From GCA-2725625 sp964574215 (lineage in GTDB: Bacteria > Pseudomonadota > Alphaproteobacteria > Rhodospirillales > UBA2165), in NCBI GenBank assembly GCA_964574215.1, contig CAZNLR010000028.1, positions 1 to 64,000 of the forward strand: a stretch of 64,000 nt of DNA, given 5' to 3'. The translations under genes were made by a program, and so were the position numbers. The stretch's first letter is position 1; each line of letters starts with the position of its first letter. The notes under the pieces were generated by a model that worked only from the letters and a program-made list of their open reading frames with translations, searched no databases and was not told where the DNA came from. Positions 18,745 through 27,893 of the stretch are shown piece after piece.

Positions 18745-19536
18745 TTACTTCTTCATCTTATCGATGTTGAAATGAATAGCCGGATCCAGGAATGAGTTCA
18801 TCTTATCTTGGATGTAGCGCGGGCTGCGTCTTTCCGCCAACAAGGACAGGCCTTCAGCCACAAGATAGTTGCGGAAGCGGACAATTTCTTCGCGCTGCTG
18901 AATTTTCGTAGCGGCGGGAATGTATAGTAGCCGCGCAAATAGCACACCATAAAGGGTCGTCACCAAGGCGACGGCGAGGGCCGGACCTAATTTTTCCGGC
19001 TCGCTCAGATTACCCAGCATAATGATTAGGCCGATCAGCGTACCGATCATCCCGAAGGCCGGGGAAATAGCGCCCATGGTTTTGAGGATATTGGCCTGAA
19101 CCGTATTTCGTCCAAAACTCGTTTCGATGGTCGTATTTAATATGTCGCGGACTTCTTCGCCGCTATAGCCGCTGATTACCATATCGACGCCAAAGGCCAT
19201 GAACCGGTCGGTTTTCTTGAGCTTGCTGGCTTCGGCTTCAAGGGCGGGAAGGCCTGATTTTTGTACCGTATAGCCCCAGCGGATGACCCGGCCGACTTCC
19301 GATTTCAAAAGATTGCGGCCGACTTGCGGCGAGAAGACGATGCGGTAGATCATCCTCATCGACAGCAAAACGTAGCGGGCTTCAAAGGATATGAAGGCGG
19401 ACGCCAGCGTACCGCCGACCACCATGATCAGGCTGGGCAAATTTAGAAAGACGAGGAAATTATCGGTGGCGACAAAAATCGCCCCAATAAACAGTCCTAT
19501 ACCAACGATGAAACCAAGTATGGTTCCTAATGACAT
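18745..19536 (-). CDS. motA: MotA/PomA-type flagellar motor stator protein
   Basis: The 263-residue product has four membrane helices (about 5-22, 32-50, 150-170 and 182-202) with a large cytoplasmic loop between helices 2 and 3, the MotA/TolQ/ExbB topology. The conserved Pro-containing segments ISPAFGMIGTLIGLIIML and LGPALAVALVTTLYGVLFA form the ion channel with MotB. It is the first gene of the pair. The short length is nearer PomA than long MotA. Confidence 0.9.
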   Translation of the reverse strand: MSLGTILGFIVGIGLFIGAIFVATDNFLVFLNLPSLIMVVGGTLASAFISFEARYVLLSMRMIYRIVFSPQVGRNLLKSEVGRVIRWGYTVQKSGLPALEAEASKLKKTDRFMAFGVDMVISGYSGEEVRDILNTTIETSFGRNTVQANILKTMGAISPAFGMIGTLIGLIIMLGNLSEPEKLGPALAVALVTTLYGVLFARLLYIPAATKIQQREEIVRFRNYLVAEGLSLLAERRSPRYIQDKMNSFLDPAIHFNIDKMKK

Positions 19537-19715
19537 TTAACGACCCCGCAAATAATCCCCGTAAGAATAACTAATATAGCAACAAAATAGGTTTACAAAT
19601 TATTGCTAAATAGCCATTTCCCTAGCTTATTTAAGCAATACTCCGATTCGCCTCTTAAGCGCAACATTGGATGATTTTATCCGATTCCAGCAAAAAAATG
19701 CAGAGGCGGATTGAA

Positions 19716-21002
19716 TTAACGTTCGCGGAAGGCCTCGGATTTCATCTTGAGCACCGGTTTGATCAGGAAATCGATGACGGTTTTTGTACCCGTGTGGATA
19801 TCTACCGTCGCCTGCATACCGGCGGTAATCGGTAAATCGCCTTCTTTGGCACCGAGATAAGTTTTTTCGGTTTCGACCTGAACCTGAAAATAGGGACCGT
19901 CTTCCTCTTCCGTGGAGTCGGCCGCCACCAAGGTCACGATACCTTCCAACGCGCCATACCTGACAAAATCATAGGTCGAGATTTTGACCCTTGCCGGCTG
20001 ACCTTCCCGGACGAAACCGCGGTCGACCGGATTTAACTTGGCATCGATGATGAGTTTTTCTCCCGTCGGCACCAGTTCCAGAATCGGTTCTCCCGCTTTG
20101 ACGACGCCGCCGATGGTCGTGTAGCGCATATTTTTCACCACGCCGTCAATGGGACTTTTAATTTCGAGGCGGCGGCCCCGTTCACCGGCGATGGCCAATT
20201 CCTCCTGCAAGCGGGCAATTTGCTCCTCAACTGCGCCCAGTTCGTCCTGCGCCTCACGGCGAAAGCGGGTGTTGGTTTCGTTGCGACGTTCCTTGGCCTC
20301 TTCGACACCTGCCTGGGTCCGCGGAATGGCGCTTTTTAAGGTCGACAGCTCGCTTTCCAGGTCCTCCACTTCAGCTTCAAGTTTGAGATGCTCCATCCTG
20401 GGTACCAGCTTTTGGGCCAGCAGATCCGCCGAATCCTTGAGCCGCTCCTGGGCCAGTTTCAAATTTCGGCTGGTTGATTTCTGCTTGGACGCCAATTCGC
20501 GAACCTCAAGTTCGCGCTGACGAATTTGGTTGTTGAGGACGCTGATGGTTGTGTTGAGCTCACGCTGCCGGGCGCTGAAAGCCTTTTCCTGGGCGTTGAC
20601 CAATTTCGGCCTGCGGTTCCGAACCGAAGCGGGGAAATTAGGTTTCTTTCCCGCGGCTTCGGCTTCGAGACGCGCTTTCAGCACCACCTGGCCGTCCATT
20701 CGAACTTCCAGATCCTCTTTTTTCAGTCCCGAAGAGGCGCGGTCTAACTCCAGCAAGGTTTGGCCGGCTATTACCCGGGCACCTTCACGAACGCTGATAT
20801 TCTTGATAATGCCGCCTTCAAGGTGCTGGACAACGCGAAGGTCACCCTTGGGAACGACCACCCCCTCGGCGACGGTTACTTCGTCGAGCTCGGCAGAAAA
20901 CGCCCAGAATAAGGCGCCGGTCAGAAATATCATGATGGCCCATGAAAATTTGCGCCATGTCGGGAGGGGGTGAGACGTAATTAATTCGCCAAGCCGGTCC
21001 AT
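19716..21002 (-). CDS. HlyD/PrtE family type I secretion periplasmic adaptor
   Basis: This 428-residue membrane fusion protein connects the inner-membrane ABC transporter with TolC. It has a cytoplasmic start, one membrane helix (about 19-37), a first lipoyl half (VVVPKGDLRVVQHLEGGIIKNI), a long coiled-coil hairpin (about 90-290), the second lipoyl half (IKSPIDGVVKNM) and a beta-barrel domain near the C-terminus (GMQATVDIHTG). It begins 16 bases after the ABC transporter gene, which makes an operon. The substrate is not encoded next to it. Confidence 0.93.
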   Translation of the reverse strand: MDRLGELITSHPLPTWRKFSWAIMIFLTGALFWAFSAELDEVTVAEGVVVPKGDLRVVQHLEGGIIKNISVREGARVIAGQTLLELDRASSGLKKEDLEVRMDGQVVLKARLEAEAAGKKPNFPASVRNRRPKLVNAQEKAFSARQRELNTTISVLNNQIRQRELEVRELASKQKSTSRNLKLAQERLKDSADLLAQKLVPRMEHLKLEAEVEDLESELSTLKSAIPRTQAGVEEAKERRNETNTRFRREAQDELGAVEEQIARLQEELAIAGERGRRLEIKSPIDGVVKNMRYTTIGGVVKAGEPILELVPTGEKLIIDAKLNPVDRGFVREGQPARVKISTYDFVRYGALEGIVTLVAADSTEEEDGPYFQVQVETEKTYLGAKEGDLPITAGMQATVDIHTGTKTVIDFLIKPVLKMKSEAFRER

Positions 21003-21018
21003 CGTTCAAATCATCCTG

Positions 21019-23370
21019 TCAATTCTTGTTCGTGTCTTCGGCGGGTGGCGCGGCGCCGATCATAGTGATTTCCGGCTCTTCGAATTCTGCATCCGCTTTT
21101 TGCCTGTCGGAAAATGCTTTCTTTGAATTTTCATCCGTCCCATCAGCGGGTTTCTCGTCGGTCTTATTGGGATCCGTTTCTGTCGAGGATTCCATTGGCG
21201 CTTCCGCGGGTGCTTCCGCCGGATTTTTTGCTGCCGGGTTGGGCACCGCGTTCTGAACGTCCGCGGCTGGTGCCGCCGCCGGCTTCGCCGCCGCGGCCTT
21301 TTTGGCCGGGCGCTTCATCGGTTTTTTCAATGGAATTTTGGGCGCCGTTGCATTTGCATCTCCCGAAGGGGCGCCCGGTTTTGCAGCCGGTTGGGGTTTG
21401 GGGATATTGCTCAGCGGAGCCGCCGGTTTGGCTTCGCCGCCGGCCGCGTCGTCAGCTTCAGCTTTAAGTTCGGCAAAGGATTTTTTCTCACCCGACGGTT
21501 TTGGCCCGGCGTCCTGTTTGGCAGGGGCAGCAGGTCCTTGCGGCGCATTGGCTTTAGAGGCTGGCGCAGCCGGGGCCTTAGCGGCTGGCGCAGCCGGTGC
21601 TTTGGCGGCCGGTGCTGCCGGCGCCTTTGGTTTTTCATCTTTTGCGGGTTTGCTTTCGGGTTCTTCCTTTTTCTTGATGCCAAACAGCCGGGGCAGGATG
21701 TCCTTGGCCGGTCCGGCCAGGGCAATCTTGCCGCGGTCAAGGGCGATCAGATTATCGCAGCCCTGTAGCAACACGGGGCTGTGGGACACCAAAATAACGG
21801 TGTGTTTTTCAGCCAGAACTTTGAGCGTTTCGCGCAATTCCTCTTCGGCCTGGCGGTCGAGGTTACTGGAAGGTTCGTCCAACAGCAGAATTACCGGATC
21901 GCTCACCAACGCGCGGGCGATGGCGATACGTTGGCGTTGCCCGCCCGACAGCCGCTGTCCGGCTTCGCCGATTTCCGACCCGTACCCATCCGGCAGGTCG
22001 ATAATGAATTTGTGCACCCCGGCGGCGGTGGCCGCGTTGATAATCTGTTCGTCGGTTGCGTCCGGTGCGCCGAAGACGATGTTTTCTCGCACGGTGCCCT
22101 GGAACAGGACGGTCTCCTGTGGAACGTAGCCGATCCAGCTGACCAGTTGATGGCGGCTGAACTGAGCCAAGTCGGCGCCGTCCAACATGACCCGTCCCGT
22201 TTTCGGCTGGTAAAGCCCCTGCATTAACTTGATAAGCGTCGTCTTGCCGCAGCCGTTACGCCCCACGATGGCGTGGAGACCGCCAGGCCGAATGCCAATT
22301 TTGACGCCATCCACCACGTTGGCGCCTTCTTCGGTGTAGGCGAACGTGACATCTTCCAGGGCCAACTCACCGGTTGGGCGGTCGACTTCGATCTCCGCCT
22401 CCATGCGGTCTGACGGGATATTGAACACATCGCCCAGTCTGGCAATCGCCTGGTTGAAGGAAGAATATAAGCGCCAAGTGCCGACCAACTGGTTGAGCGG
22501 TCCCAGCAATCGACCGCTCAACATATTTGCGGCGATCAGAGAACCCATGGTCAGATCGCCGTTAATGATGGCGATGGCGCCGACGCTGGTCATGCCGACG
22601 GTCGTCACCATGGACAAAATACCGCCGAAGTTGGAGAAGGAGTCGGTTTTACTGCCCCGCGTCGACGATTGTTCGATATTGTCCGCGTGAGCTTCTTCCC
22701 ACACCGGGCGCATGGCCCGATCCAGGCCCAAAGCTTTGATGGTCGTCCGCCCCGAGATCATTTCGGCAATGATTTGGTCCCGGCTCTGGGTGGTTTTTCT
22801 TTCTTCTTGGTTGGCGCTGCTCATCACGGCGGAAGACCGCCAGGCGATCAGCATATAGAGCACCCATATTACCGCCAGCACCGGCACGATCGGTTTGGCG
22901 ATGATAAAAATAATGGCGAAAAAAACGAAGGTGAAGGGCAGGTCCGCCATCAGGATGGCCGGTGGTCCCGACAGGGTATTGCGTACCGTATCCACATCCC
23001 GGAAAAGCGCCTGCCAAAATCCGCCGGAATTGGCTTCCAGTTTATCGAGCGGCAGGGCCACGACCTTTTCAAACAACTTCCGGCCGATTTCGACATCCAG
23101 GCGCAAGGCGACGGTTTGCATAATGCGGGACCGGGATTGCCGAATGATGTAGTCGAAAAGCACAACCAGGCCAACCCCGATGACCAGACCCCACAAGGTG
23201 CTGATGCCGGCGCTGAAAATAACCCGGTCGTATACCTGAAGGGTAAAGACGGGCACCACCAATGCCAGCAAGTTGATGAACACCGACATGGTCAGCATTT
23301 CAACAAAGGTTTTACGCAACGGCCTCAAGAACGGCCGCAACCATGCTTTATTCGTATTGGACTCTGCCAT
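21019..23370 (-). CDS. Type I secretion ABC transporter/permease with long Ala/Pro/Lys-rich tail
   Basis: A 783-residue exporter. Residues about 20-310 form the transmembrane domain (FTLQVYDRVI is typical of the PrtD/LapB group) without an N-terminal C39 domain. The ATPase domain has Walker A GRNGCGKTT with Lys376, the signature LSGGQRQRIAIARAL and Walker B ILLLDEPSS. From about residue 565 the protein has an extra 220 residues of low complexity, with tandem APAAPAAK units and Lys/Pro blocks, then an acidic end. Usual family members stop near 580, so the tail is odd and is probably a disordered cytoplasmic arm. It diverges from the CHASE2 cyclase gene. It works with the HlyD adaptor and probably the TolC at 26257. 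Confidence 0.93.
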   Translation of the reverse strand: MAESNTNKAWLRPFLRPLRKTFVEMLTMSVFINLLALVVPVFTLQVYDRVIFSAGISTLWGLVIGVGLVVLFDYIIRQSRSRIMQTVALRLDVEIGRKLFEKVVALPLDKLEANSGGFWQALFRDVDTVRNTLSGPPAILMADLPFTFVFFAIIFIIAKPIVPVLAVIWVLYMLIAWRSSAVMSSANQEERKTTQSRDQIIAEMISGRTTIKALGLDRAMRPVWEEAHADNIEQSSTRGSKTDSFSNFGGILSMVTTVGMTSVGAIAIINGDLTMGSLIAANMLSGRLLGPLNQLVGTWRLYSSFNQAIARLGDVFNIPSDRMEAEIEVDRPTGELALEDVTFAYTEEGANVVDGVKIGIRPGGLHAIVGRNGCGKTTLIKLMQGLYQPKTGRVMLDGADLAQFSRHQLVSWIGYVPQETVLFQGTVRENIVFGAPDATDEQIINAATAAGVHKFIIDLPDGYGSEIGEAGQRLSGGQRQRIAIARALVSDPVILLLDEPSSNLDRQAEEELRETLKVLAEKHTVILVSHSPVLLQGCDNLIALDRGKIALAGPAKDILPRLFGIKKKEEPESKPAKDEKPKAPAAPAAKAPAAPAAKAPAAPASKANAPQGPAAPAKQDAGPKPSGEKKSFAELKAEADDAAGGEAKPAAPLSNIPKPQPAAKPGAPSGDANATAPKIPLKKPMKRPAKKAAAAKPAAAPAADVQNAVPNPAAKNPAEAPAEAPMESSTETDPNKTDEKPADGTDENSKKAFSDRQKADAEFEEPEITMIGAAPPAEDTNKN

Positions 23371-23681
23371 GTGTACTTATAACCGGTTCCCGACAATGTG
23401 CGCGCTTCGATGTCACTTAAAATGACTATATGGCATCTATATGGCGTATTTTGTTAATTTTTGGTGTGTGGCATGTAATGAAATAAATCAAGTGTTGAAT
23501 TCCTCAATTATAACTGACTTTCAATAGTCTAGGCCACACGTGATACAACAATCTCAACTGGCAATATCCTTCGGCGATTTCCTCTTGACGATTTGCCCTG
23601 CCACGGGCGAAGCTAGGCACAGAAGACCGCAAGGTACAGCCCGCAGCTAATCTTGGGCGACGAAATCAGGGGAGTTGGATA
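23371..23681. other. Divergent promoter region between ABC transporter and CHASE2 cyclase
   Basis: About 310 bases with no gene. A direct repeat CTATATGGC occurs twice near 23428-23448. The CHASE2 cyclase start is preceded by a strong AGGGGAG ribosome site at about 23670. No clear promoter consensus stands out. Confidence 0.4.
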
Positions 23682-26219
23682 ATGAGCGACACTGAAGCCG
23701 CGACCGATCAACCAAAGCCAAAAAAAGAACGTCGGTTCAAAGTCGGCAAAGCGCGCTGGATTGCCCTGGTCATTTTAGCGGCATTCATGCTGGTGCGGAA
23801 CTGGGATCCCGGTGCACTGGAATTGCTGCGGCTCAAGACTTTCGATTTTTACCAGCAAATTAAGCCCCGTCAGGTGCTGGATAATAGCCCCGTGATCATC
23901 ATTGATCTTGATGAAGAGAGTTTGCAGGAAATCGGACAATGGCCGTGGCCGCGCAATATCGTCGCCCAAATGGTGCAAAACCTTTTCCAAATGGGCGTCG
24001 GCGTGGTGGGATTTGATATTGTCTTTGCCGAGGCGGACCGCATGAGCGGTAAAAACGTGGCGGCCAATCTTTTGGGTCTAGACGATGCCACCAAAGAAAA
24101 ATTAAAAACCTTGCCCAGTAACGACGTCATTTTCGGTAAATTGATCAAGGCGGCCAGGCGGGTTGTCGTTGGCCAGGCGGGCGTCAAAGATGAGCGCGTT
24201 TATGAAGGCCGCAAGCCGTTGCGTTCCCGCATCTTCGAACTTCAAATTAAGGGCGCCCCGAAACCGCAGTCGTGGGCGCCGATTTTCCCCGGACTTTTGC
24301 GGAATGTAAAGGAATTGGAACAATTCGCCGGTGGACACGGTATCCTCAGTTTGGTGCCGGAACCGGACGGCATCGTCCGTCGGGTGCCCGCTTTCTTCCG
24401 CAACGGTAAAAGGTTATATCCCACCTTGTCAGTGGAAATAATGCGTCTAGCCACAGGCCGCCCGAGTGTTAAGGCCAAAGGCGGACTGGCCGGTATCATA
24501 GACGTGACCATAAGTCCGCGCCGACGATTGACAGTGCCGCGCGGAATTCTCAATGACGACAAAATTGAAAAGTTACCCTACGATCCCAATTACAACCGGC
24601 TCGCTTTTGCTGAGTTGGTGGTGAACGAGAAAGAAAAACTCTTGTTGCCTCGAACTGCGTTGGCCGGTAACAAAAAATACCGTATCGGCCGTCTTCGCGG
24701 CAAACTCGATACGTCGAAGTTCGTTGAGGTGAGAACCGAATGGGTAAAGGCTCCCACCGACCGGGCCGGGCGTATGTGGCCCTACTTCTCCAAGACTGAT
24801 ACTGCCAAGTATATCTCCGCTAAGGATGTCTTGTCAGGACTCGTCGATCCAAAAAAAATTCGCGGTAAACTGGCCATTGTCGGCACGTCTGCTGTCGGCC
24901 TCCTTGATATCAAGACCGTTCCCACCGAACGATTCATCCCGGGTGTGGAGGTGCATGCCCAACTTATTGAATCGGTTATCACCAATTCCTTTCTCAGCCG
25001 TCCTCCGTTCGCCGACGCGGTTGAAATGTCGCTGGCCTTATTTGGCGGCCTGCTCATCATCATTCTGGTGCCGTGGATTGGCGCCCGCTGGACATTGTTG
25101 TTTTTCTTAGTTATCGCGACGGGTGCTCTTGGGACGTCCTGGTACATGTTCAGTGAACATCGGGTGCTAATTGATGCGGCCTTTGCGGTGATGGCGATCA
25201 TGCTGCTCTATGTCACCTTGACATATACCAGCTACGCCGCCGAAGAAGCGCAGCGAAGGCAAACCCGCGACGCCTTTTCGAAATATCTGTCTCCGGCCAT
25301 GGTGGAACAGGTGGTCGAAGACCCGACGATGTTGACCTTGGGCGGCGCCAAGCGGGACATGACGCTGCTGTTCTGCGATGTCCGCGGCTTCACCTCCATA
25401 TCGGAGCTCTTCGATGCCGAGGGATTGACGGTGCTGATCAACAAATTGCTGACGCCCCTGACCGATATCATCCTGGAGCGTAAAGGAACGGTCGACAAAT
25501 ATATGGGCGACTGCATCATGGCCTTTTGGAACGCGCCTCTGGATGACGCCAAACATGCCGAGGACGGTTGCCGGGCGGCGCTTGAAATGGTGGCGGCTAT
25601 GGCGCCTTTGAATGAGCGCCTGGAACAGGAAGCCAAGGAAGAGGGGCGTAAGCATCTCGACCTCAAGGTGGGGCTGGGACTAAATTCAGGCGAAGCAGTG
25701 GTTGGCAATATGGGCACGGCACAGCGCATGGATTATTCCGTGCTGGGCGACACGGTCAACACGGCGGCCCGTCTCGAAGGCCAATCCAAAACGTACGGCG
25801 TTGATATCGTCATCGGACCTAACACTTACGAGCAAGTGAAAGATTTCGCCACCATCGAACTCGACAACATCCAGGTTAAAGGTAAGACCGTCGGATTACT
25901 TATCTATGCCCTTATGGGCGATGAACAACTCGCCAAAGACACGGACTTTATTGCTGTCAAAGAAGCTGTCTCGGCGATGATCGCCGCCTATCGAGAACAG
26001 GCCTGGGACAAGGCGCGTGAAAAGATCAACGAAGTCCGTGCCGCGGCGGAGGCTGCGGCGGAGACGGACGTCGGGCCGAAATTGGCGGTCAAGGCGGCGG
26101 CCAGCGTGCGCTTCAATTTGAATATCTTGTGCGAACTCTATGAAGGCCGCATTGCAGCGTATGAAGAAAATCCGCCGCCCGCCGACTGGAATGGCGTTTT
26201 CATCGCCACGACCAAATAA
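23682..26219 (+). CDS. CHASE2-domain class III adenylate/guanylate cyclase
   Basis: An 845-residue membrane cyclase. An N-terminal membrane helix (about 25-40) leads to a periplasmic CHASE2 sensor (about 45-420, with VIIIDLDEESLQEIGQWPWPR). Three close membrane helices follow (about 448-530), then the catalytic domain. Metal-binding Asp566 (FCDVRGFT) and Asp610 (KYMGDCIM), the Lys before the latter and VLGDTVNTAARLE point to an active homodimeric cyclase with ATP as the likely substrate. After the cyclase there is a helical tail ending in DWNGVFIATTK, a tail shared with the other cyclase in this window. It diverges from the type I ABC transporter and converges on tolC. Confidence 0.93.
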   Translation: MSDTEAATDQPKPKKERRFKVGKARWIALVILAAFMLVRNWDPGALELLRLKTFDFYQQIKPRQVLDNSPVIIIDLDEESLQEIGQWPWPRNIVAQMVQNLFQMGVGVVGFDIVFAEADRMSGKNVAANLLGLDDATKEKLKTLPSNDVIFGKLIKAARRVVVGQAGVKDERVYEGRKPLRSRIFELQIKGAPKPQSWAPIFPGLLRNVKELEQFAGGHGILSLVPEPDGIVRRVPAFFRNGKRLYPTLSVEIMRLATGRPSVKAKGGLAGIIDVTISPRRRLTVPRGILNDDKIEKLPYDPNYNRLAFAELVVNEKEKLLLPRTALAGNKKYRIGRLRGKLDTSKFVEVRTEWVKAPTDRAGRMWPYFSKTDTAKYISAKDVLSGLVDPKKIRGKLAIVGTSAVGLLDIKTVPTERFIPGVEVHAQLIESVITNSFLSRPPFADAVEMSLALFGGLLIIILVPWIGARWTLLFFLVIATGALGTSWYMFSEHRVLIDAAFAVMAIMLLYVTLTYTSYAAEEAQRRQTRDAFSKYLSPAMVEQVVEDPTMLTLGGAKRDMTLLFCDVRGFTSISELFDAEGLTVLINKLLTPLTDIILERKGTVDKYMGDCIMAFWNAPLDDAKHAEDGCRAALEMVAAMAPLNERLEQEAKEEGRKHLDLKVGLGLNSGEAVVGNMGTAQRMDYSVLGDTVNTAARLEGQSKTYGVDIVIGPNTYEQVKDFATIELDNIQVKGKTVGLLIYALMGDEQLAKDTDFIAVKEAVSAMIAAYREQAWDKAREKINEVRAAAEAAAETDVGPKLAVKAAASVRFNLNILCELYEGRIAAYEENPPPADWNGVFIATTK

Positions 26220-26256
26220 TTAAGGGTATTCAAACTTAATTTCTTCGGGATCAATT

Positions 26257-27603
26257 TTATCGCGGCAGAGTATCGCCGGCACCCTCGGTTGACGTTTCGA
26301 GTTCGGCAATGACCAGCCGGCCCATGGCCAGGAGCAGCGCGTAAACGGCTTCCCGTTCATCGAACGAGGCAGAAGCGAAATTAATGCGGGCGTTGGTGAC
26401 CTCGCTCTCGGCGTCAAGCACGTTGAGTACCTGTTCTTTACCCGCGGCGCGAAGTTTCTTGCGGGATTCAAAAACCTCGGAAGCGATGTTGACGGCATTT
26501 TCCAACTGGGCCAGACGGAGCCGCATGGTTTTAAGGTTTTGCCAGGCGATGCGGGTGGATTCGACCACTTTCCGGACGGAGAAGGTATAGTTGTCCTTGC
26601 TGGCGGCGTAGTCAAATGCCGCCTGAGCAATGTTGGCCCGGGACGTCAGGCCGGTAAATAAATCCCAATTGGCCTGTAATATAACCGACATATCGCGCCT
26701 CGTCCCCAAGGTGCCGCCATTGTTCTTTTCATAGTTTACCGTGCCGACCATATCGAACGTCGGATAGAGATCGGACCGGACCGAGCGCTTGCGTTCCCGC
26801 GCCACAGCAACGAGTTGATCACTATTCAGTACCTGGGGGTTTTCCGTCAGAGCGATATCAATGGCGGATTCCAGCGTATCCGGTATCAGGTCGGCTGCCG
26901 GGACGGGTTCTACCAGCTTGTCCAGATCAGGCTGTTTGTTGAAGACCTGGATATAACGGGAAAAAGCGTTCTCAAGATTACCCTCGAACCGTACGCGGCG
27001 TTCTTTGGCCAATTGCAGCCGTGATTTCGCTTGCAGCACATCGACCGCGATGCCGGCGCCTTTTTGCACCCTTTCGTCTTCGAGATTCAACTGAATTTGG
27101 ATGGTTTCTTCGTTTTGGGTGCCCAGGTCCACCAGTTGCAGTTGCCGCAATACATCGACATAAGCCGAAACGCCCTCCATCAATATGTTCTGACTGGTCG
27201 TATCCAACGTCGATTGGCTGACCAATTTATTCAGTTGCGCCGTGCGGGTCGCCGATGTCGTCGCATAGCCTTCAAAAATATTCTGGGTAAGCGTCAGGGT
27301 GGAGGTTTGTTTCGACCGTGCCCAAATTTTACCGTCGTCGGCAGCGCGTTCTGATGGACTGTTGATTCGTTCGTGTCCCATATCCGCGCCTAAATTAACC
27401 GTCGGCAGGAATCCGGCCGCCGCTTTATCGATCTCTTCGCGGCTTGAGGCAAATGTCTTGTAGGCGGACTTAATTTGGGGATGATCGCGAACCATGTCCG
27501 TCAACGCTTCGGTCAATGTTTGAGACTGCGCACTGAATCCCGCAGCTTCGGCAAATGCTGCTGCTGCCACAAAGGCACCGATGCTTAGTGCGCGCTTGAT
27601 CAC
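26257..27603 (-). CDS. TolC family outer-membrane efflux/secretion protein
   Basis: The 448-residue protein starts with a signal peptide (cleavage near residue 28) and has the two repeated alpha-hairpin/beta-strand halves of TolC. Recognisable pieces are LTEALTDMVRDHPQIKSAY at the start of the mature protein, QTSTLTLTQNIFEGYAT in the first half, and ANWDLFTGLTSRANIAQAAFDY and VLNVLDAESEVTNARINF in the second. It would form the outer-membrane channel for the HlyD/ABC pair nearby, although it is separated from them by the convergent cyclase gene. A second TolC is encoded at 43567. Confidence 0.92.
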   Translation of the reverse strand: MIKRALSIGAFVAAAAFAEAAGFSAQSQTLTEALTDMVRDHPQIKSAYKTFASSREEIDKAAAGFLPTVNLGADMGHERINSPSERAADDGKIWARSKQTSTLTLTQNIFEGYATTSATRTAQLNKLVSQSTLDTTSQNILMEGVSAYVDVLRQLQLVDLGTQNEETIQIQLNLEDERVQKGAGIAVDVLQAKSRLQLAKERRVRFEGNLENAFSRYIQVFNKQPDLDKLVEPVPAADLIPDTLESAIDIALTENPQVLNSDQLVAVARERKRSVRSDLYPTFDMVGTVNYEKNNGGTLGTRRDMSVILQANWDLFTGLTSRANIAQAAFDYAASKDNYTFSVRKVVESTRIAWQNLKTMRLRLAQLENAVNIASEVFESRKKLRAAGKEQVLNVLDAESEVTNARINFASASFDEREAVYALLLAMGRLVIAELETSTEGAGDTLPR

Positions 27604-27736
27604 CGTCTATGTTCCCTCAGCAATTTTCCAGTACAGCTGGAAATATCTGAATTCTCGTACAAGAATTATGCGATCAATTCAGCAAACCTATCACAACATC
27701 TTGCGTTCGAGTGTATTTTATTAGCAACATTTGGGT

Positions 27737-27812
27737 TTATCCACAAGATATTGAGTTTCCCACAGGTTATTACATTAATTTCCACAGTGATTTACATCGC
27801 AACGGTGGATAA
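27737..27812. promoter_or_regulatory. Cluster of DnaA-box-like sequences
   Basis: In 76 AT-rich bases upstream of tolC there is a perfect TTATCCACA (27737-27745), a TTTCCCACA (27756-27764), an ATTTCCACA (27778-27786) and, on the other strand, a TTATCCACC equivalent (27804-27812). Two further boxes differ from the consensus by two bases. This could be a DnaA-binding regulatory site or chance in an AT-rich gap. Confidence 0.35.
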
Positions 27813-27893
27813 GTCCGATTTAAGTGATGATATTGATCGAAAGGAACTATGGGAGGAAGGTATGGACGGTGAATATTCGTGTGATTTTGGCGA

